From Myxococcales bacterium (lineage in GTDB: Bacteria > Myxococcota_A > Polyangia > Nannocystales > Nannocystaceae), in the NCBI GenBank assembly GCA_020633335.1, contig JACKDU010000001.1, forward strand, positions 1,137,582 through 1,201,581: DNA of 64,000 nucleotides, given 5' to 3'. The notes under the pieces were generated by a model. That model made no database searches. It was given only the letters and a program-made list of their open reading frames with translations, and was not told where the DNA came from. The translations under genes were made by a program, and so were the position numbers. How positions within the stretch are numbered: position 1 is the first letter of the stretch; the number at the start of each line of letters is the position of its first letter. Of this stretch, positions 9,095-20,083 are shown in pieces.

Positions 9095-9248
9095 TGGCTT
9101 CGCGGCGGCCCGCGGCGCCCGCGGACGGACGGCCGCGCGCGGAGACGCTGCGTGATGACGACTTCGCGCGCCGGGCCTCGCCCGCTGCAGACCGCGACGC
9201 AGGGTCTCGCAGGCGCTGACAATCGTCGCGGTGGTTGCTGCCGAGCGT

Positions 9249-11990
9249 ATGTTGATCGCGCGCTTCGTCCGGGTCTTCGCGCCGATCGTCGTCGTCGTCG
9301 CCTGCTCCGGGGTCGCGGTGGCCTGGGCGCTCCTCAGCGCGGCGGCCGAGCGCGCGGCCTCGCAGGCCGCCCTGACCGTGAGGGACGCGAGCGCGGCGCT
9401 CACCACCACCCTCACGACGGCCTTCGTCCACACCCTCGCGGTCTCCACCGAGCCCCCCGTGCGGGCGGCGATCGACGCCCCGAGCGACGACACCCTCGAC
9501 GGGATGGCCGCCGCCTTCACCTCGCTCCTCACCCGCAACCCCCACTACGCGCAGGCGCGCTGGATCGATGAGGTCGGCCGCGAGCGCGTGCGTCTGGAGC
9601 GCAGCAGCGGGGGGTCCGTGCGTCGGGTCATCGCCCTCCAGGAGAAGGTGGCGCGCCCCTACGTCCGCAGCGGCCTCGCGAGCCGGCCCGGCGAGGTGAC
9701 GCTCTCGCGCCTCGACCTGAACGTCGAGAACGGGGCGATCGAGGAGCCGCGGCGGCCGATGGTCCGACTCGTGGCCCGCGTCGCCGATCGGCAGGGGACG
9801 CCCAGCGGCCTCATCGTCATCAACGTCGGCATGGGGACCCTCCTGAGCGAGCTGAGGGCGCGCGGCGTCGCCGACGGCGCCGAGCTGGCGATGCTCGACA
9901 GCCACGGGGAGTGGCTCCTCGGGCCGAACCCAGAGGACGAGTTCGCGTTCATGTACGGTCGCGAGGTGACGTTCGGCCAGCGCGATCCGAAGCTCTGGCG
10001 ACGGATCGAGGCCGCGTCGGAGGGCCGCCGGATCGACGGCGGGATCTGGGCCTGGGCCCGGGTCGATCCGGTCGACGACCCGCGCTTCGCCGTCGACCGG
10101 AGCAACCGGACCCCCTGGATCCTCCTGGCGCAGGTCGATGCGGGGGCGATGACCGGGCACTACTTCGCGGTGATCGGCGCGACCGGCCTCCTCGCCGTCA
10201 TCATGCTCGGCATGTTCGGGGCGCTCTCCTGGCGGCTCGCGCGGGAGCAGGCGGAGCTGAGCGCCGCGCGCGACGAGGCCGAGATCCGGGCGCGGGCGGA
10301 GTGGCTCAGCCACGAGATCGCGGCGGCCGCGAACGCGGCCAGCGACGCCGAGGAGATGGTCTACCGCTGTCTCCGCCCCCTCTGCGAGGCTACCCATATC
10401 GGCGTCGCAGTGGCGATGTTCGGGGATCGGCTCGGCATGCACTTCATCGCCGACGCGAATGATCCCGCGGTGATCGGTGAGGTGCTCGCGGGGCTCGACG
10501 GCGCCGAGTGGCCGCGCGCGCTCGGTGCCTCGACGGCGCCGCAGTGGCTCGACCTCAACCCGGAAGCGGCGGGAGAGGCCGAGGACTCGTGGCGTAGGCG
10601 GGCCTTCGCGGCCGGGATCCGCGGGCTGCTCGGGATCCCTCTCATCGTCGACGGCAAGGCGGTCGCGAGCTGCGTGCTCCTCTACACCCCCGCGTCCGGG
10701 GCCAAGCGGCGGGAGCTCGAGGGGATCGTCGACGCCGCCCTGGAGAGCCTCGCGGCGCAGGTGGGCCGCGTGATCTCTCGGGAGCGGGCGACGAAGGCCA
10801 TGGCCGAGGCTCGCGCGGCCGCCGAGGAGGCGAGCCAGGCGAAGAGCGACTTCGTGGCGACGATGAGCCACGAGCTGCGGACCCCGCTCAACGGGATCCT
10901 CGGGGTCACCGAGCTCCTCCGTCGGCGGCCGCTCGGGGCCAAGGAGCGCGCCTACGTCGAGATGATCGCGCGCTCCGGCGACCTCCTCCTGGCGCTGATC
11001 AGCGACGTCCTCGACCTCTCGAAGATCGAGGCGAAGAAGCTCGACATCGAGGCCGTGCCCCTCTCGCTGGAGCGGCTGATCAGCGACGTCGCGGCGACGA
11101 TGCGGGTGCAGGCTGAGCAGCGGGGGCTCGCGCTCTCGGCCGAGATCCGGGGGACGATCCCCACGCTGGCCGGCGATCCCAAGCGGGTCCGCCAGGTCCT
11201 CGTCAACCTCCTGGGCAATGCGCTCAAGTTCACCGAGCGCGGCTCCGTGTTGGTCGAGGCGGAGGTCGTCGCGCGCGCGCGGGAGCTGGCGACAGTGCGC
11301 GTCACGGTGCGCGACACCGGCGTCGGGATCCCGGCGGAGAAGCTCGACGCCGTCTTTCGCTCGTACGAGCAGACCGACGCGTCGACCGCGCGGCGCTATG
11401 GCGGCACCGGCCTCGGTCTGGCCATCACCAAGCACCTCGTCGAGCTCATGGGCGGCGAGATCGGCGTCCGCAGCACCCCCGGCGTCGGCTCGGAATTTTG
11501 GTTCACGCTGCCGCTCAAGATCGTCGAGGCACCGGCCGAGGAGAGCGCGCGCGCGGATCGCCGCGCGGTCGCGCCGCTCCCTGGAGCCGGCCGCGCTCGC
11601 CTCCTCGTCGCCGAGGACAACCCGGTCAATCAGGTGGTCGTCACCGCCTTCCTCGAGGAGCTCGGCTTCACCGAGGTCGACCTCGCCGAGGACGGCAAGG
11701 TCGCCAAGGAGCGGCTCCTGGCGCGGGCCTACGACCTCGTCCTGATGGACGTGCAGATGCCGGAGCTCAGCGGCATCGAGCTGATCCGGTGGTTGCGGGC
11801 GGGGGGCGACGGGTCGCCGAACGTCGGGGTCCCGGTGATCGCGTTGACCGCGAACGCGATGGCGACCGACGTCGAGCGCTACTGCGCGGCCGGGATGAAC
11901 GACCACCTGAGCAAGCCCCTCTCGATCGAGCGCCTCGCGGCGGTGCTCCGGGTCTGGCTGCGTCCGGAGGCGGCCGCGACCGGCTCGTGA
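9249..11990 (+). CDS. Hybrid sensor histidine kinase with GAF and receiver
   Basis: A membrane-anchored hybrid kinase of 913 residues from ATG 9249; a GTG six codons upstream is an alternative. The N-terminal TM helix (VFAPIVVVVACSGVAV) and a second one (YFAVIGATGLLAVIMLG, about residue 310) bracket a periplasmic sensor of about 270 residues, probably Cache-like. A GAF-like domain follows (about 350-505), then HisKA with MSHELRTPLNGILG (His phospho-acceptor), a HATPase with DTGVGIP, GGTGLGLAI and an N-box NLLGNALKF, and a C-terminal receiver (LLVAEDNPVNQ, phospho-Asp in LVLMDVQMPE, Lys in LSKPL). A separate output protein is not adjacent. It converges on the response regulator gene at 12067, leaving 76 bp. 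Confidence 0.93.
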   Translation: MLIARFVRVFAPIVVVVACSGVAVAWALLSAAAERAASQAALTVRDASAALTTTLTTAFVHTLAVSTEPPVRAAIDAPSDDTLDGMAAAFTSLLTRNPHYAQARWIDEVGRERVRLERSSGGSVRRVIALQEKVARPYVRSGLASRPGEVTLSRLDLNVENGAIEEPRRPMVRLVARVADRQGTPSGLIVINVGMGTLLSELRARGVADGAELAMLDSHGEWLLGPNPEDEFAFMYGREVTFGQRDPKLWRRIEAASEGRRIDGGIWAWARVDPVDDPRFAVDRSNRTPWILLAQVDAGAMTGHYFAVIGATGLLAVIMLGMFGALSWRLAREQAELSAARDEAEIRARAEWLSHEIAAAANAASDAEEMVYRCLRPLCEATHIGVAVAMFGDRLGMHFIADANDPAVIGEVLAGLDGAEWPRALGASTAPQWLDLNPEAAGEAEDSWRRRAFAAGIRGLLGIPLIVDGKAVASCVLLYTPASGAKRRELEGIVDAALESLAAQVGRVISRERATKAMAEARAAAEEASQAKSDFVATMSHELRTPLNGILGVTELLRRRPLGAKERAYVEMIARSGDLLLALISDVLDLSKIEAKKLDIEAVPLSLERLISDVAATMRVQAEQRGLALSAEIRGTIPTLAGDPKRVRQVLVNLLGNALKFTERGSVLVEAEVVARARELATVRVTVRDTGVGIPAEKLDAVFRSYEQTDASTARRYGGTGLGLAITKHLVELMGGEIGVRSTPGVGSEFWFTLPLKIVEAPAEESARADRRAVAPLPGAGRARLLVAEDNPVNQVVVTAFLEELGFTEVDLAEDGKVAKERLLARAYDLVLMDVQMPELSGIELIRWLRAGGDGSPNVGVPVIALTANAMATDVERYCAAGMNDHLSKPLSIERLAAVLRVWLRPEAAATGS

Positions 11991-12066
11991 GGCGCTCTCG
12001 TTCAAGCGCTCAGCACATGCCGCGCCTCACAACGTCTCGTCTTCGCAGGGGGGCGGCGGGCCGGAA

Positions 12067-12444
12067 CTAGACCTCGAGGATCCGCCGCGCGAGCGCGACG
12101 ATCTCGTCGGGGTCGAAGGGCTTGGTCAGGTAGAGGTCGGCGCCAGCCTCCTCGCCGCGGCGGCGATCGAACTCCTGCCCCTTGGCGGTGAGCATGACGA
12201 TCTTGGTCGGCGCCAGCGCGGCGTCGGCCCGCACCGCCTGGCAGACCTCGAAGCCGTTCATCCCCGGCATCATCACGTCGAGGAAGACGAGGCCGGGGCG
12301 CTCGCGGGCGATCACCTCGAGGGCGCGGGCGCCGTCGCCGGCGGTGGCGATCGCCACGCCCTCGTCCTCGAGCTCCTCGAGCGCCTGCTCGAGGAGGAGG
12401 CGGATGTGGGCCTCGTCGTCTGCGATCAAGATCAGCCGATTCAT
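12067..12444 (-). CDS. Single-domain response regulator
   Basis: A stand-alone receiver of 125 residues with acidic pocket ADDE, phospho-acceptor Asp in LVFLDVMMPGMNGF, Thr in MLTAKG and Lys in LTKPFDPDE. There is no output domain, so it likely acts by protein contact or as a phosphate sink. ATG 12444 is chosen over the GTG at 12453 because GAGAGG lies at a suitable distance from the ATG. It is the last gene of the H-NOX operon, 19 nt after the cyclase. The presumed phosphodonor is the hybrid kinase two genes upstream; this is inference from the operon. Confidence 0.92.
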   Translation of the reverse strand: MNRLILIADDEAHIRLLLEQALEELEDEGVAIATAGDGARALEVIARERPGLVFLDVMMPGMNGFEVCQAVRADAALAPTKIVMLTAKGQEFDRRRGEEAGADLYLTKPFDPDEIVALARRILEV

Positions 12445-12463
12445 TCCTGACACCCTCTCTCGC

Positions 12464-13855
12464 TCAGAAGACGACCTCGAAGATCTCGACCGGCCGCCGC
12501 TTGCCCTTGACCCGGACCTTGCCGCAGCCGCTGAACTTGAACTCGTGGCCGACCGCGTCGACGACGCTGCGGCTGACCAGGATCTGACCGGGGCGGGCGA
12601 TCGCCTGGAGGCGCGAGGCGACGTTCACGTCGTCGCCGATCGCCGTGTAGTCCATGTGCTGCGGCGAGCCGATGTTGCCGACGACGACGTCGCCGGCGTT
12701 GATCCCGATCCCCATGTGGAAGTGCTCGCGGATCCACTGGTTGTCGAGCCCCTGAAGCCGCTCCTGCATCGAGATCGCGGTCTCGAGCGCCTGCCGCTCG
12801 TTGTGGGGGAGCGGCGCCGGGGCCCCGAAGAGGGCCATGATCATGTCGCCGACGAACTTGTTGACGGTCCCCTCGTGGGTGAAAATAACCTCGACCATCT
12901 CGGTGAAGTACTCGTTGAGGTAGCCGACTAGCGCCTCCGGGGCGAGGTTCTCGGCGGTCGTCGTGAAGTCGCGGATGTCGGAGAAGAGCACGGCGATCCG
13001 CCGGCGCTCCGAGGCCATCGCGCCGACCTCGCCCTCGCGGAGGAGCGCGTCGACGAGCTGGGGTGAGACGTAGCGGGCGAGGCGGCTCTTGAGGATCTCC
13101 TCCCGCACCTTGCGCTCGTGGAGGGAGGCGTTCTCGATCGCCGCCGCCGCCTGCGAGGCGAGCGACGAGAGGAGCTTGACGTCGCCCGAGCGCCAGGAGC
13201 TCACCCGCTCGGTGCCGATCGCGACCACGCCGATCGTCCGCTGCGAGCTCCGGAGCGGGGCGCAGATCGCCGAGCCGAGCGCCCGGGCCTCGCCGGCGCC
13301 GCCCTCGACGAGCTCCGAGCGCCCGGAGCGGAGGACGCGGTCGATGAGCTGGCGCTGGACCAGGAGATCGGTGAGCTCGGGGCGGGCGGCCCGGGAGGAG
13401 GCGAGGGCGAGCTCGCCGGACTCCTCGTCGACGAGGAGGACGGCGGCGACGTCGGCGTCGAAGAGGCGCTCGGCCTCCTCGGAGACCAGCGCGGCGGTCG
13501 CGGTGCGGCCGAGGCAGCCGCCCAGGCGCTCGGCGAAGGTATAGAGGAAGTTGATCTCCTTGTAGCGCTCGAGGGTCTCCTCGGAGAGCGCGCGGCGCTC
13601 GAGCTCGTGGCGGAGCGCGAACTCGACCATCGCCGCCAGCGCCTCGGGGTTGGTCGCGGCGGTGACCGCCCCGAGCACCTCGCCGGCGAGGACGATCGGG
13701 ATCGGGGGGCCCGGGGGCGGCGGGCCGACGCCGGCGGCGAGCGCTCCGTCGACGTCGTAGAGCGCCGCCGCCCCGCCGTACGCGGCGGCGGTGCCGGCGA
13801 GGAGCTCGCCGAGCTGGGCCCGTCGGACCAGGCGCCGGAGCGCGGGCCTAGCCAC
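12464..13855 (-). CDS. GAF-domain class III adenylate cyclase
   Basis: A 463-residue protein with a GAF-like domain at about 100-245, a short coiled linker and a class III cyclase domain at about 280-463. Metal-binding aspartates are visible in FSDIRDF (Asp293) and FVGDMIM (Asp337). The purine-specifying pair is Lys333 and Thr404 (YTAIGDDVN), the Lys/Thr type seen in class IIIb adenylyl cyclases. Transition-state residues Asn411 and Arg415 are present in NVASRL. All catalytic positions are therefore intact and cAMP is the likely product. It starts at GTG 13855, overlapping the upstream kinase by 8 nt (translational coupling). In this operon it is the probable output, producing cAMP in response to H-NOX/kinase signals. 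Confidence 0.92.
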   Translation of the reverse strand: MARPALRRLVRRAQLGELLAGTAAAYGGAAALYDVDGALAAGVGPPPPGPPIPIVLAGEVLGAVTAATNPEALAAMVEFALRHELERRALSEETLERYKEINFLYTFAERLGGCLGRTATAALVSEEAERLFDADVAAVLLVDEESGELALASSRAARPELTDLLVQRQLIDRVLRSGRSELVEGGAGEARALGSAICAPLRSSQRTIGVVAIGTERVSSWRSGDVKLLSSLASQAAAAIENASLHERKVREEILKSRLARYVSPQLVDALLREGEVGAMASERRRIAVLFSDIRDFTTTAENLAPEALVGYLNEYFTEMVEVIFTHEGTVNKFVGDMIMALFGAPAPLPHNERQALETAISMQERLQGLDNQWIREHFHMGIGINAGDVVVGNIGSPQHMDYTAIGDDVNVASRLQAIARPGQILVSRSVVDAVGHEFKFSGCGKVRVKGKRRPVEIFEVVF

Positions 13856-15842
13856 CCTCGCTCCCCTCGGCGACCAGGAGGAAGAGGACGTGCTCGAGCT
13901 CCTTCTCGAACTCGAGCGCCTGGATCAGGCGGTGCTGATCGGAGACGAGCTGGTCGACGATGATCAGATCGGGCTTGAGCGCCTTCGCCCGCGCGATCCC
14001 CTCGCGGGCGTCCCAGACCGCGACGACGCTGTGCCCGCGGGTCTCGAGGAGGCGGTGGAGCTGCTCGAGGGTGGGGCGCTCGTCGTCGATGATCATCACT
14101 CGACGTCGCGAGGCGCCGCGCTCGAGGAGGCGGCGGATCTCGGCGAGGAGCGCGTCGATCTGGATCGGCTTGGCGAGGTAGGTGTCGACGCCGATGTTGT
14201 CGCCGCGGACCGGGTCGTCGACGATCGAGAGGATGACGATCGGCGTCTCCATCGTCACCGGGTCGTTCTTGATCACCGCGGCGACGTCGAAGCCGCTGAT
14301 CTTCGGCATCATCACGTCGAGGACGACGAGGTCGGGGTGCGACTCCTTGACCCGCTGGATCGCGCTGAGCCCGTCCTCGGCCTCGACCACCCGGTAGCCG
14401 GCGGCCTCGAGCTCCTGGCGGAGGAGGCCGCGGATGTGGGGCTCGTCGTCGGCGACCAGGACGAGCGGCCGCTCGGAGCGGGCCCCGCCGAGGGGCGCGG
14501 CGCTCTCGAGGCGGGCGAGGAGCTGGGGGAGATCGACGGTCCGGGTGCGGAGGCGCCGGGGGTCGCGGAGCGGGAGGGTGAAGGAGAAGGTGCTCCCCTC
14601 GCCGAGGGTGCTCTCGACCCAGATCCGCCCGCGGTGGTGCTCGACGATCTGCCGGCAGATCGAGAGGCCGAGGCCGGTCCCCTTGGGCTTGTCCGTGAGG
14701 GTCTCGCCGACCTGGCGGAACTTGTCGAAGACCGCGCCGACCTCGTCGGGGGCGATGCCGACCCCGGTGTCGACGATCGACACGACGATCTCCCCGCGCT
14801 CGGGGTCGAGGCGGGTGCGCCCGGTGACCGCGCCGCGCTCGCTGAATTTCACGGCGTTCGAGATCAGGTTGAGGAGGACCTGGAGGAGGCGGTCGCGGTC
14901 GGCCTCGACCGTCGGCAGCCCCGGCTCGATCTCGAGGACCGCCTCGAGGCCGCTCTGGTCGAAGAGCGCGCGGGTCGCCGTGAAGGCGCGCTCGATCACC
15001 TCGCCGATCGCCAGCGGCTCCCTCTTCCACTCGATCTTGCCGGCCTCCATCTTGGCGATGTCGAGGACGTCGTTGATCAGGGAGGTCAGGCGCTCGCCCT
15101 CCTGGACGATGATCGAGACGTTGTCGGCGGCCTGGCGGGCCGCTCGCTGGGCCCTCTGGTCCGCCGCCGGGAGCGCGGGGAGGACGCTCTCGGTCAGGCG
15201 CTTGCGGATGATCTTGGCGAAGCCGAGCACCGAGGTGAGCGGCGTGCGGAGCTCGTGCGACACGTTGGAGATGAAGTCGGTCTTCATCTGGTCGATCTCC
15301 TTCTCGCGCGTGATGTCGCGGATCAGGAGGAGGCGGCCGATCGCCGCGGGCTCCGGGCCGAGGCTGAGGATCGCCCGGAGGGTCACCTTGCCGATCCGCG
15401 CGCCGGGGAGCGGGAGCTCGAGCTCGACGCGGCCGCCGCGGAGGAGCTCGCCCTCGTCGGCGGCCGCGAAGAGATCGCCGAAGGCGGCGCCAAGGACCGG
15501 GGCGACCGGGCGCCCGAGCGCGCCCTCGTCGACGTTGAAGAGGCGCTCGAGCGCGCGGTTGGTCCGGACGACGAGCCCGTCGTTGTCGGTCGCCAGGAGG
15601 CCGTCGCTGATGCTCTCGAGGATCGCCGAGATCTGCGAGAGGCTCTCCTCGAGCTGGGCGCTGCGCTCGCCGAGCTGGGCGGTGCGTTCGGCGACGAGCT
15701 CCTCCAGGTTCTCGTTGAGCCGGCGGAGCTCCTCGTTGACGAAGAAGAGCTCGCGGCTCTTCGCCTCGATCAGCGCCTCCGCCTGCTTGCGGGCGGAGCG
15801 CTCGCGCTCGAGGCGGCGCTGGAGGAGCTCGAGGTCGCTCAC
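13848..15842 (-). CDS. H-NOX-associated hybrid histidine kinase with two receivers
   Basis: A soluble 664-residue kinase. The N-terminal coiled coil (about 5-70) leads to a PAS domain (about 70-190), HisKA with VSHELRTPLTSVLGF, and a HATPase with NLISNAVKF, DTGVGIA and GTGLGLSI. It continues with receiver 1 (LVADDEPH, phospho-Asp in LVVLDVMMP, Lys in LAKPIQ). Receiver 2 begins (VMIIDDERP, Asp in LIIVDQL) but stops early: it lacks the beta5 Lys and the last helices, ending EGSEGG. There is no TM segment, consistent with a cytoplasmic H-NOX partner. The start GTG 15842 overlaps the H-NOX stop (GTGA). H-NOX proteins are known to regulate kinases encoded next to them; that this one is the target is inference. 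Confidence 0.93.
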   Translation of the reverse strand: MSDLELLQRRLERERSARKQAEALIEAKSRELFFVNEELRRLNENLEELVAERTAQLGERSAQLEESLSQISAILESISDGLLATDNDGLVVRTNRALERLFNVDEGALGRPVAPVLGAAFGDLFAAADEGELLRGGRVELELPLPGARIGKVTLRAILSLGPEPAAIGRLLLIRDITREKEIDQMKTDFISNVSHELRTPLTSVLGFAKIIRKRLTESVLPALPAADQRAQRAARQAADNVSIIVQEGERLTSLINDVLDIAKMEAGKIEWKREPLAIGEVIERAFTATRALFDQSGLEAVLEIEPGLPTVEADRDRLLQVLLNLISNAVKFSERGAVTGRTRLDPERGEIVVSIVDTGVGIAPDEVGAVFDKFRQVGETLTDKPKGTGLGLSICRQIVEHHRGRIWVESTLGEGSTFSFTLPLRDPRRLRTRTVDLPQLLARLESAAPLGGARSERPLVLVADDEPHIRGLLRQELEAAGYRVVEAEDGLSAIQRVKESHPDLVVLDVMMPKISGFDVAAVIKNDPVTMETPIVILSIVDDPVRGDNIGVDTYLAKPIQIDALLAEIRRLLERGASRRRVMIIDDERPTLEQLHRLLETRGHSVVAVWDAREGIARAKALKPDLIIVDQLVSDQHRLIQALEFEKELEHVLFLLVAEGSEGG

Positions 15843-16396
15843 GAGGCGCTCGCCGCCGGTCGTCGGGTGAGCGTGAACTGGACCGCGGTCCGCTCGGGGT
15901 CGTCGAGCGCCTCGCGGACGACGTCGACGCCGCCGCCCCAGTGCTCGACCGCGGCGTCGATGAGGCCGGCCGCGAGGTCGGCGAAGGGGCGGCGCGAGCG
16001 GTAGGTCATCACCAGGGTCGCGTCGTCGGGGCGGGCGTACTCGAAGCTCGGGAGCTCGGCGTCGGAGTAGAGCTTGCGGACCTCGACGTGGATGTAGTCG
16101 TGGACCCGCTCGAGGAAGTCGAAGGCCGAGGGGACCTGGAAGAAGGCGGGGAAGCCGACGACGAAGCGGCTGAAGAGGTGCTTGCCGAAGGTGTGGACGA
16201 GGTTGGCGGCGGGCACCCCGGTCTCGCGCGCGAGCTCGGTGACCAGGGCCAGCATCTCGTGGTGATCGTAGGTGCCGACCGCCGTGTAGGCGCCACCCGA
16301 CGGGACGTCGGCGCGGGTGATGATCCGGTCAGCGACCTCGGGCGAGAAGGCGGTCTCGACGAGCTCCAGGAATTCCGTAAACACGACACCCTTCAT
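15839..16396 (-). CDS. hnoX: H-NOX haem NO-sensor protein
   Basis: A 185-residue haem-NO/O2-binding (H-NOX) protein. Diagnostic residues are the proximal haem ligand His99 in FLERVHDYIH and the propionate-binding YxSxR motif (Tyr132, Ser134, Arg136); the N-terminus MKGVVFTEFLELVE is typical. Aligning by eye with the Thermoanaerobacter H-NOX, the distal-pocket Tyr needed for O2 binding is replaced by Leu141, so NO-selective sensing is predicted. It is the first gene of a minus-strand operon with a hybrid kinase, a cyclase and a response regulator, joined by 4- and 8-nt overlaps. A GAGGAGA Shine-Dalgarno precedes ATG 16396. Confidence 0.93.
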   Translation of the reverse strand: MKGVVFTEFLELVETAFSPEVADRIITRADVPSGGAYTAVGTYDHHEMLALVTELARETGVPAANLVHTFGKHLFSRFVVGFPAFFQVPSAFDFLERVHDYIHVEVRKLYSDAELPSFEYARPDDATLVMTYRSRRPFADLAAGLIDAAVEHWGGGVDVVREALDDPERTAVQFTLTRRPAASAS

Positions 16397-16450
16397 GGCT
16401 TCTCCTCAGCGGGTCTGCGCGACCTGGAATTAGAGGCCTTTTCGGCGGTC

Positions 16451-16490
16451 GTCGCAAGGCGTCGCGAGGCGCAGCGAGGCGCCGCGAGGC
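16451..16490. repeat. 10-bp tandem repeat, four imperfect copies
   Basis: Four consecutive decamers of the form GTCGCRAGGC or GCNGCGAGGC lie about 55 bp upstream of the H-NOX start codon. One turn of the helix per unit would place each copy on the same face, so a binding site array is possible. It may equally be simple GC-rich repetition. Confidence 0.65.
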
Positions 16491-16664
16491 GTGGCGCGCT
16501 CGAATGCGCCCCGCTTCCCTAACGTGAGGGATCGTCGCGGATGGGGAGCGCCTCGCAGGCGCGGCCAGGAGCGAGAGGCGTGCATTCGTGAACCCCGGGG
16601 GGGCCGTCGCGGCGAGGGGGAGGCCCCCGGGGGGAGCGCGTCCGCGGGAGCCCCTCCCCTCACC

Positions 16665-16704
16665 TTGACGAATCCGTCAATGTCTCTTGGGACATGTCAA
16701 GAGA
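16665..16704 (-). terminator. Paired hairpins after the SPFH gene
   Basis: Immediately after the SPFH stop (minus strand) lies a hairpin with 7-bp arms (TCTCTTG/CAAGAGA, 8-nt loop, 16683-16704). A second follows with 6-bp arms (TTGACG/CGTCAA, 4-nt loop, 16665-16680). There is no T-run, so termination may be by stem strength or Rho. Confidence 0.5.
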
Positions 16705-16707
16705 GAT

Positions 16708-18264
<1,557 letters not shown>

Positions 18265-18440
18265 GGCGCTCTCTCCTCGCGCGCCGGGCGGCCCTCGCCG
18301 CTGCCGTCGCGCGCTCGGGGCCCGGTAGAGCAGGAGCCGTGCCAGCCTCTCCGATGCGCGCGGAGGGCCGCGGGGGCGGCCTCTGACGCGCTCAGGCGAC
18401 TCTGTGTATTCTTTCGGAACAGTTCGCGCCGTGAATGGTC

Positions 18441-18472
18441 GTTTCAAAATGGAACATAAGCCGTTCTGAAAC
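18441..18472. promoter_or_regulatory. GTTTCA...TGAAAC inverted repeat upstream of SPFH gene
   Basis: GTTTCA (18441-18446) is mirrored by TGAAAC (18467-18472), with an inner GGAAC...GTTC pair (18451-18466). A further short palindrome GGAACAGTTC lies at 18417-18426. The element is AT-richer than its surroundings and sits about 180 bp before the SPFH start. An operator or an ECF-type (GGAAC) promoter element is plausible; the protein that reads it is unknown. Confidence 0.45.
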
Positions 18473-18492
18473 GGTGGCCCGCGGGCCGGGGC

Positions 18493-20022
<1,530 letters not shown>

Positions 20023-20083
20023 CGCCGCGGCAGGATAGCAGGGGAGGGGAGGAGCGCGGGGGAGCCTGGCGTATGATCCGGCG

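Larger units (their letters stand above)
16397..16707. other. 311-bp intergenic region upstream of the H-NOX operon
   Basis: This stretch separates the end of the SPFH gene from the H-NOX start and should hold the H-NOX operon promoter. It contains four copies of a 10-bp repeat and two small hairpins, listed separately. I see no convincing coding frame and no clear -35/-10 pair. Confidence 0.6.

Noticed and set aside
5834..9538. A minus-strand open frame of over 1200 codons across the spermidine-synthase-like gene
   Set aside because: Composition is almost only Arg, Glu, Ala, Asp and Gly; it is an antisense shadow of a gene with recognisable domains.
18441..18472. Sigma54 (-24/-12) promoter for the SPFH gene
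   Set aside because: GG and GC dinucleotides near 18451-18461 are only 7 bp apart, not the 10 bp needed, and the TGGCAC and TTGC blocks are missing.
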